Positions 58,110-64,000 of a DNA stretch of 64,000 nucleotides are shown one piece after another (position 1 is the stretch's first letter; the number at the start of each line of letters is the position of its first letter). A program made the translations under genes and the position numbers. Below the pieces are notes generated by a model, which did no database searches, was not told the DNA's origin, and was given only the letters and a program-made list of their open reading frames with translations. The stretch is from assembly GCF_905475395.1 (NCBI RefSeq), contig NC_058340.1, positions 70,100,181 to 70,164,180 of the forward strand. Direction: 5' to 3'. Origin of the DNA: Chrysoperla carnea (Eukaryota > Arthropoda > Insecta > Neuroptera > Chrysopidae).

Positions 58110-59948
58110 TCATTTTAAATACTCCAATAATACAACAGAATCTGCATTTAAATCAATTTTTAATTGTTTACCAATTATATTATATAATTCACAACCATTA
58201 ATACCTAGAGGTTCTGATACTTTAATCACTAAATCATCTTCATTTAATATATGACCCTGTGATTGAGATCTTTTCATAACAATACTTTTACCAAGTTTAT
58301 GTGCGCATGATAATTCAGATATTTGAAAGGATTTCTTTGAAATACCTAACATAGTTTCTAAATTCCTAACACGTGATACCATTTTTGAAAATGTTGTTGG
58401 CGTTAGCGAACACTGATGATCCGATCCATTTTGAAAATGATTTAAAGTAAAATGTCGTTCAATAATCTACAAAACATCATTAATTATAATTAATTTAAAA
58501 AGTGGAAGTCAGTCATAGGGACTGTCAACAGAAACGAAAACTTAAAACTTTGGAATAGCTGTGTTTTTTTTTATAGTATGAATAGTTAAAATTTAATAAT
58601 TTGTAAACAATTTTAAAAAACGACAGCTATGAACAGTAATTAGAAGTTACCAAAGATCAGAATCACTAGCTTTAATTATTATACATATATTACATATCCT
58701 CTAACGCGCCTATAAAGGTTTTCACTTCAAAAATGTTCTTTACAAAATCACTCACCTTAGCACCTAAAGTCACTGCTGCAATCGTACAATCACTGTTCAA
58801 TTCGTGTCCTGAGTAACCGATTAATATATCAGGGAACATTTTTTGATATAATTGAATAACTTTTAGATTAATATCTTCAGCTGGTAATGGATATGCTGAG
58901 ACACAATGCATTAATACGAAATTTTTATGATAGTTTGTGACAATTTCGTAAATTTTTTGTACAGTTTCTATATTTTGCATACCTAAAAGAAAATATGTAA
59001 GTATAGAAGTTTCACAGCAGAAGCACAACTGAACACAGTCCTTCACCGAATCGCCGATGGTGCACCCTGTATAGGAACCTCACCTGTAGATATAACTAAT
59101 GGAACATTTTTTTTCGCTGCATGCTCAATTAATGGAAAATTATTTGCATCTCCTGATCCAATTTTCAAAAAAGGTACATTTAATTGATCACATAATATAT
59201 CTACAGAATTAATGTCCATTGCAGATGCAGTTAATGGAATATTAAGTGATTTTGCATACTCGATCAATTCCAAATACTCATCAATTGTAAATTCTAAATG
59301 TTGTTTATGTTCGCCATATGTATTACCCCAAGAATTCTTATTTTTATAAGGACGCTCTAACGCTTTTTGAGTAAATTTCATATTTAAATCACTTTTTTGA
59401 AATTTCACACAATTTGCACCACTTTTCTAAATGGAAAAATGTAGTCATTAGAATAAATTAGGTATATTTATACCAGCCTTGTTCAGAATATTAATTCCCA
59501 TTCGATTTGAGGACTCTCTTAAGAGCCAGCACAAAATCGAATGTGCATTTAACTTTTTTCTTTTTTTTTCGTTAGGCAATTTGTATAGCATATCTGTAAA
59601 CAAATTGCCTATAAATAAAAAGGAAATCAAATATATTGATATTTTGTATCACTAATTTCAGAATTAATAATAACAGAATTCTTTACGGGTCGAGCTAGTT
59701 ACATGTAAATACCCTAGTGGAGTCATTTAGATATTCTTGATTCAGAGTCTGTTCGAATTATCACAACTTGATAACACAATTATACTCTAATTATAGTGTT
59801 TCTAAATTAATTGAATTACCTTAGCAGCTAAAATTAATTTTTTTGCAAGTTCAACATTTCCTTGATGATTTTGTCCAATTTCAGCAATAAAATATGTTTG
59901 ACTATTATTGTCAATATATGAATTCGGTTCAATTTGAAAACTTGACAT
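58110..59948 (-). CDS. NANS: N-acetylneuraminate (sialic acid) synthase
   Basis: Four exons, 59948-59820, 59426-59084, 58982-58756 and 58466-58110, join in phase to exactly 352 codons (351 residues; human NANS has 359). The enzyme condenses phosphoenolpyruvate with ManNAc-6-phosphate to make sialic acid 9-phosphate in the cytosol. The NeuB barrel shows AEIGQNHQG (residues 23-31), KFQKSDL, ALERPY, NSWGNTYGEHKQHLEF, GSGDANNFP, ISTGMQ, SAYPL, GYSGHE and ERHFTL; the His residues in the last two are the family's metal ligands. The C-terminal SAF domain follows (LGKSIVM to the end). Every splice site is GT/AG. The start Met is the first in frame and gives the expected short N-terminus. An AATAAA lies just after the stop. 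Same strand as TAPT1, 1.4 kb away. Confidence 0.96.
59427..59819. repeat. NANS intron 1 with a dispersed repeat
   Basis: GCAATTTGTATAGCATATCT then AAATTGCCTATAAATAAAAA to CGGGTCGAGCTAGTTA (59577-59702) resembles 55615-55745 in the same order, a dispersed repeat of unknown class. The rest is plain AT-rich intron. Confidence 0.6.
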
Positions 59949-60675
59949 TATTATAGCTGATATCTGCTGGAGTGTTAAATAATAAACAAAATTATATACA
60001 TATATTAAAATATTAAATTCATAATTACCCTTATTAATACAAACAATGAAAACTATTAATTAATGGCACTATAATTTTCTTCTCAGTCTGTTTTTATTAC
60101 TTAAAAAAAAAAAAATAAAGTTTTTTTGGGAATCGTAAATATTAAAATTTAAAAAAAAAATATCTATTTACAAACAAATTTGATAATTTGTAGATAAAAA
60201 TAAGTTCAATTTTAGATGTAAAAGATCATCTGCTTATCGCATTCTTTTATTTATTCATTGTGTAAAATTGTATAAAGTGTGTAGCTTTTAAGATAAAGAC
60301 ACCCCCTTAACTCCTACTTCTTACCTTATCGTCTCTACTTATTAACCTTTCATCTCTCCTCATACAAAAATATATCTTTTACTCACCTTTTCTGACTTAA
60401 CTTACTTTCTTAATAACTTAGACGCCATTTATTTTAATTAAATAAAAAAATACTTGCCATACCATGAAATCATAAAAAAATTGACAATGCTTTATGGGAG
60501 ACACGCAGGATGACTGTTCAGAATCACATCTAATGAATTATCAAACAAGCAGGCAGTTTCCAGAATCATAACTTAGTGACAGTTTTTCAAATCTTCCCCT
60601 GGGGGGGAATATGACAAATAGAAATTCGAGGAACCTTACAGGGCGACTTGGAACATTACCTACTATCATATTTAA
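59949..60675. other. NANS upstream region
   Basis: AT-rich DNA upstream of the NANS start codon, probably with the leader and promoter. No element or gene was recognised. The spacer to TAPT1 continues past the MITE at 60676-61035 to 61376, the TAPT1 3' UTR. Confidence 0.5.
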
Positions 60676-61035
60676 GGAAGTTCCTTCACCAGCGATAGAA
60701 AAAAATAAATTAGTAGAAAATGATCCAAATTTTTAGTATGTTGTAGTTAACGATACATATTATTAAATCAAAAAAAAAATTTAGGTATCTTATCGATCAA
60801 TTAAGAGAGTAATTAATTAATTAAAAATACATTAAATAACATAGCATGATATGAGGATGATTATGTTAGCTATGTTATTTAGTGTATTTTTAATTAATTA
60901 ATTACTCTCTTAATTGATCGATAAGATACCCAAATTTTTTTTGATTTAATAATATGTATCGTTAACTACAACATACTAAAAATTTGGATCATTTTCTACT
61001 AATTTATTTTTTCTATTACTGGTGAGGGACCCTCC
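60676..61035. mobile_element. piggyBac-like palindromic MITE (TTAA flanks)
   Basis: A near-complete palindrome with arms of about 165 bases (for example TAGTATGTTGTAGTTAACGA and its inverse), a centre near 60855, ends GGAAGTTCCTTCACCAG / CTGGTGAGGGACCCTCC, and TTAA on both sides (60672-60675 and 61036-61039). TTAA duplication is the mark of piggyBac insertions. 360 bases, no coding capacity. It lies between NANS and TAPT1. Confidence 0.85.
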
Positions 61036-61376
61036 TTAAGGCTCAGCAGACGGTTACCATGACCATCAGTAAATCATATATGTACATCTCTCTAACTAAA
61101 ATGTCTTACTTATTTGAATGTGAAACTCCTGAAATTACGAAAATTTCCTTGAAAATAATTCAAAACAAATATATTGTTATTTAGTTACATATCTCATAGA
61201 AAATTCAAAAATATTAATTTTTGTATTATTGGCGACCGTCAAAATGTCCACTTAATAATTTAACGCAAAATTTTAAAATAATTTAATATTTATTTATTTA
61301 TATCACGTTATGACATCACATACTGGTTTTTTGTACAAAAATTTAAAAAAACAAACAAAAACATATTTATACGTAT

Positions 61377-63148
61377 TCAACTCGTTTCTTCATCCGATTT
61401 AACAATTAACGGTTCTGAATCCGATCGTTTTTTCATTTCACCACCTACAATACCCCCAATATTGTTGGTCGTATCAGCACATATAGTACTATCTAAATCA
61501 TTTTCTTCATTTAATTCCTTTTGAATATTCGGCACACTTTTTGACATACTATCCGTATCGTCGATATCGGTCATCTCTTTCGTAGATGGGGCCGTTATTT
61601 CATTCTGTTGTTGCTCTAATCGTAATAATTCTTCATTTAAACATACATTTTTCAAGTCTACAGAACTATTTGAAAAAATTGCTGTTACTCCAAAACCGGA
61701 TTCAGTGAAATCGTATTTTTTCTTGCTATCTGATGATTCATTGGACGTTGAATTTGTCATGTGACCTCCTGTACCTGTTGGTGATTTCACTGGGGTTGAG
61801 GTTGATGTTAAGCTATCTTTAATCGTATCCTTAGATGGAATTGTCGGTAACTTTCCATTATTTGTAGGGCTATTTAATAGTGGACTATTTGCACTACGAC
61901 CCACCGGAGATGAGGTACTTAAATTTTTGTCTTGACGATGTTGTTGTATTAAATAGCATGCCGTACCCAATATAACAATATTAATTAAAATACGAAATGT
62001 TAAAATATTTAAATATCCAATAAATAAAAGTGTTATAGACGTTGGACCTTGAATATGAAGCGCATGCGCTAAAACACGTACCATAACAACACCTAACGGT
62101 AATGGTATGAAACCCATACGACGTGCAACTAAATCTGAATGATCGGAAAAAGCATTCTTTTGTCGCGTTTGTGCCATATCGTACGCTAAACTCGTTGTAT
62201 AATCTCGATAAACGTCTTCTTGGAGTTCGTTGAAACGTGTGATAAAGCAATGTTTTGTCCAATCGACTAACATTTCAACAAATAGCACAAGAAAACAATC
62301 AGGTATTAATACCCAAAAACGTTCCTCTTTCCATGAATATTCTTTCATTGTTTCCAAAACAACGATAAATAATAATACAAATAAATGAAAACGTTCACGT
62401 ACATCGCTACATGATACTTGAAATAAATTATTTTTATCGAATTTTTTAAATACGCTACCTTTTAACTCGACAAACTGGAAAAGAAGATTGAAAAAAATTA
62501 AAAATTATTTGGTAATTTAACAGCATTTTGAAGTGGAAACTACGTTTGGGGTCGTAAATCGTAGTCGTACTCAAATGTAGCACAGGGATCCTCAAATGTG
62601 TGGACTCCTCAAAGGTGTGTCAAATGAACGTAAACCTGGTATCGGTAACGAGATACAGGGACATTCTTAGAAATATTGAAGCCGACGAGTTTCCTAGAAA
62701 TGACACAAGGCTGTTACAAGCTTCAATAGGCATCCAGGAGTTCCGTTTGTGAACTGCAAGCTGTTCGTGAATGAGAATGACATAAAAAAATGCCAATGTT
62801 AGACGTACTTGTGGTACTACAAGACAGATAAATATGGTCTGAGTACAATCATAGGCGATCCGAAAATCTTATATCGCTTCCAAGGGCCGACAGGCACACT
62901 GGATCTGACAGTTTACCACGATTATTGCAGAAGTTATCACAGATGAGAGGAGAAAGAAACGCGATGTCTCATCTTTTCTGTCACTGTCCAGCTTTTCGTT
63001 TCTTACAAGCTTGTGCAGTTATTTTTATGGAGCATTTGAACAATACTTACGTTATTTGACATCATAATGGTTAACAATGCCTTGTTATTTGAATTAATGG
63101 CAACATTTAAAGTTGTAGCTTGAAGTAAAACCAATACACTATGTAAAA
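61377..63148 (-). CDS. TAPT1: TAPT1 (transmembrane anterior posterior transformation protein 1), last two exons
   Basis: Exon 63148-63051 encodes VLLQATTLNVAINSNNKALL then TIMMSNN, and exon 62474-61377 continues FVELKGSVFKKFDKNNLFQV and on to the stop. Both are strongly conserved TAPT1 blocks, as are VARRMGFIPLPLG and the helices around WVLIPDCFLVLFVEMLV and ITLLFIGYLNILTFRILINI. The family is a multi-pass membrane protein of the ER and ciliary base, needed in vertebrates for axial patterning and ciliogenesis. After the last helix a tail of about 185 residues is Ser/Thr/Asn-rich and acidic, ending KSDEETS; it looks disordered. The gene is cut by the right end of the window; about 400 residues are present. 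AATAAA follows the stop near 61290. Confidence 0.95.
62475..63050 (+). mobile_element. TAPT1 intron with a worn LINE tail
   Basis: On the plus strand, 62960-63018 encodes MSHLFCHCPAFRFLQACA, the histidine/cysteine knuckle (HxLCxCPA) at the C-terminus of RNase H-type LINEs. Upstream sequence from about 62640 reads like the same open frame with stops. A dead fragment; its borders are uncertain. Confidence 0.5.
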
Positions 63149-64000
63149 CTGTCAAATATTAAGGAAAATTACAATATACAGTCAACTCTAGGTGAGTGAG
63201 ATCCAGAAGCGGATTAAGAAATTTGGATCCCGTAAGCAGTTTTAAAAATTAGCGCCCCCATAATAAGAATCTATCAATAAAGATCTGTTTTTAGTTGTTT
63301 AGTTTCAAGTTCTATATTTCTTAGAATCTGTAAAATCACGTTGGTTGTTCGGAGACGTACTCGGGCTCGAGCTATTGTTGTTAAGCAAGAACGTAGATAG
63401 ATACATTCATCAAAAAAGAACTTTTCTATATCACCCGAATACATCGTTACTCACATAATTGCTCTATTTTGAACTTCTTCAGTGTTCAAACTGATCTAAT
63501 TGCTAAGAAACGAAAATTTACTGTAAAAATTGCTTTTCAGTTCTCGTCTCTTTTGTTGTTCAATCACAAACCTGTCTATAATTTCTAGATATACTGTCAT
63601 TCTAAATGTTTCTCGAGCAAATAATCAAGAAACAAAATCTTCGATAGATTCATCTGCTGAGGGCTTTCCCTTCCGTATCCTCTTTGTGTCCTGTTCATAA
63701 TGTTTGAGAGTTCCAAACCTTGCTGTTCATTTTTGTTAAAATCTTATATTTGTGCCTCTTTTAATCTCGCGCCTACTTTGCTTTATAGATAATCCGCCTC
63801 TGAAACTGACCCAATATATATTTACTTACAAAGCAAGCAAATGTTTGCTACATGTAATGCTATCTAAAGTGAGAAACAGGGCATTCTATAAAAGAAGAAA
63901 GTCGCTTTTTCCTTCTTTTTGCTTGTGAACCTTGTACTTCGTACATTAAAAAAAAAAGGATACAGACATATGCAACAGTAAAAATAAAATGTAAAACAAC
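63149..64000. mobile_element. TAPT1 intron with a hAT-like element (63204-63802)
   Basis: Inverted ends CAGAAGCGGATTA (63204) and TAATCCGCCTCTG (ending 63802) are of the common hAT type. About 600 bases lie between, including GGCGCGAGATTAAAAGAGGC on the minus strand, without coding capacity. The 8-base flanks no longer match, so the insertion is old. The rest up to the window end is AT-rich intron. Confidence 0.7.

Overview
The window looks like an insect nuclear genome: it is AT-rich and dense in small DNA transposons, and its genes are intron-split with insect-type products. One of them is an extramacrochaetae-type (Id family) HLH gene. I cannot name the species from the sequence. Four protein genes can be supported, plus a cluster of U1 spliceosomal RNA genes.

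From 1510 to 23756 (minus strand) lies one large polycystin-1-like gene with at least 28 coding exons. Its order is signal peptide, two EGF-like units, a REJ-type ectodomain, GAIN/GPS, a first membrane segment, PLAT, more membrane segments and a polycystin channel domain. Seven U1 snRNA copies sit in seven different introns of this gene, all on the host strand. Five are full length, one has a one-base loss and one is broken. They carry a shared upstream block that is probably the snRNA promoter element, and they fall into two sequence classes.

From 23757 to 33593 is a 9.8 kb repeat-rich spacer between the divergently transcribed polycystin-like gene and emc. It holds a nested MULE-like MITE, long fold-back sequence, copies of a TA-flanked MITE and an RTE-type LINE remnant. 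The emc gene (plus strand) has a large first coding exon at 33594-34067, a 14 kb intron filled with LINE and MITE remnants, and a 15-codon last exon at 48138-48185. A 9.9 kb AT-rich spacer follows.

From 58110 to 59948 (minus) is a complete four-exon sialic acid synthase gene (NANS). From 61377 to beyond the right end (minus) is the 3' part of TAPT1. Apart from the nested U1 genes, the genes have unrelated functions: ion channel or receptor, developmental HLH antagonist, sugar metabolism, and ER/ciliary membrane protein.
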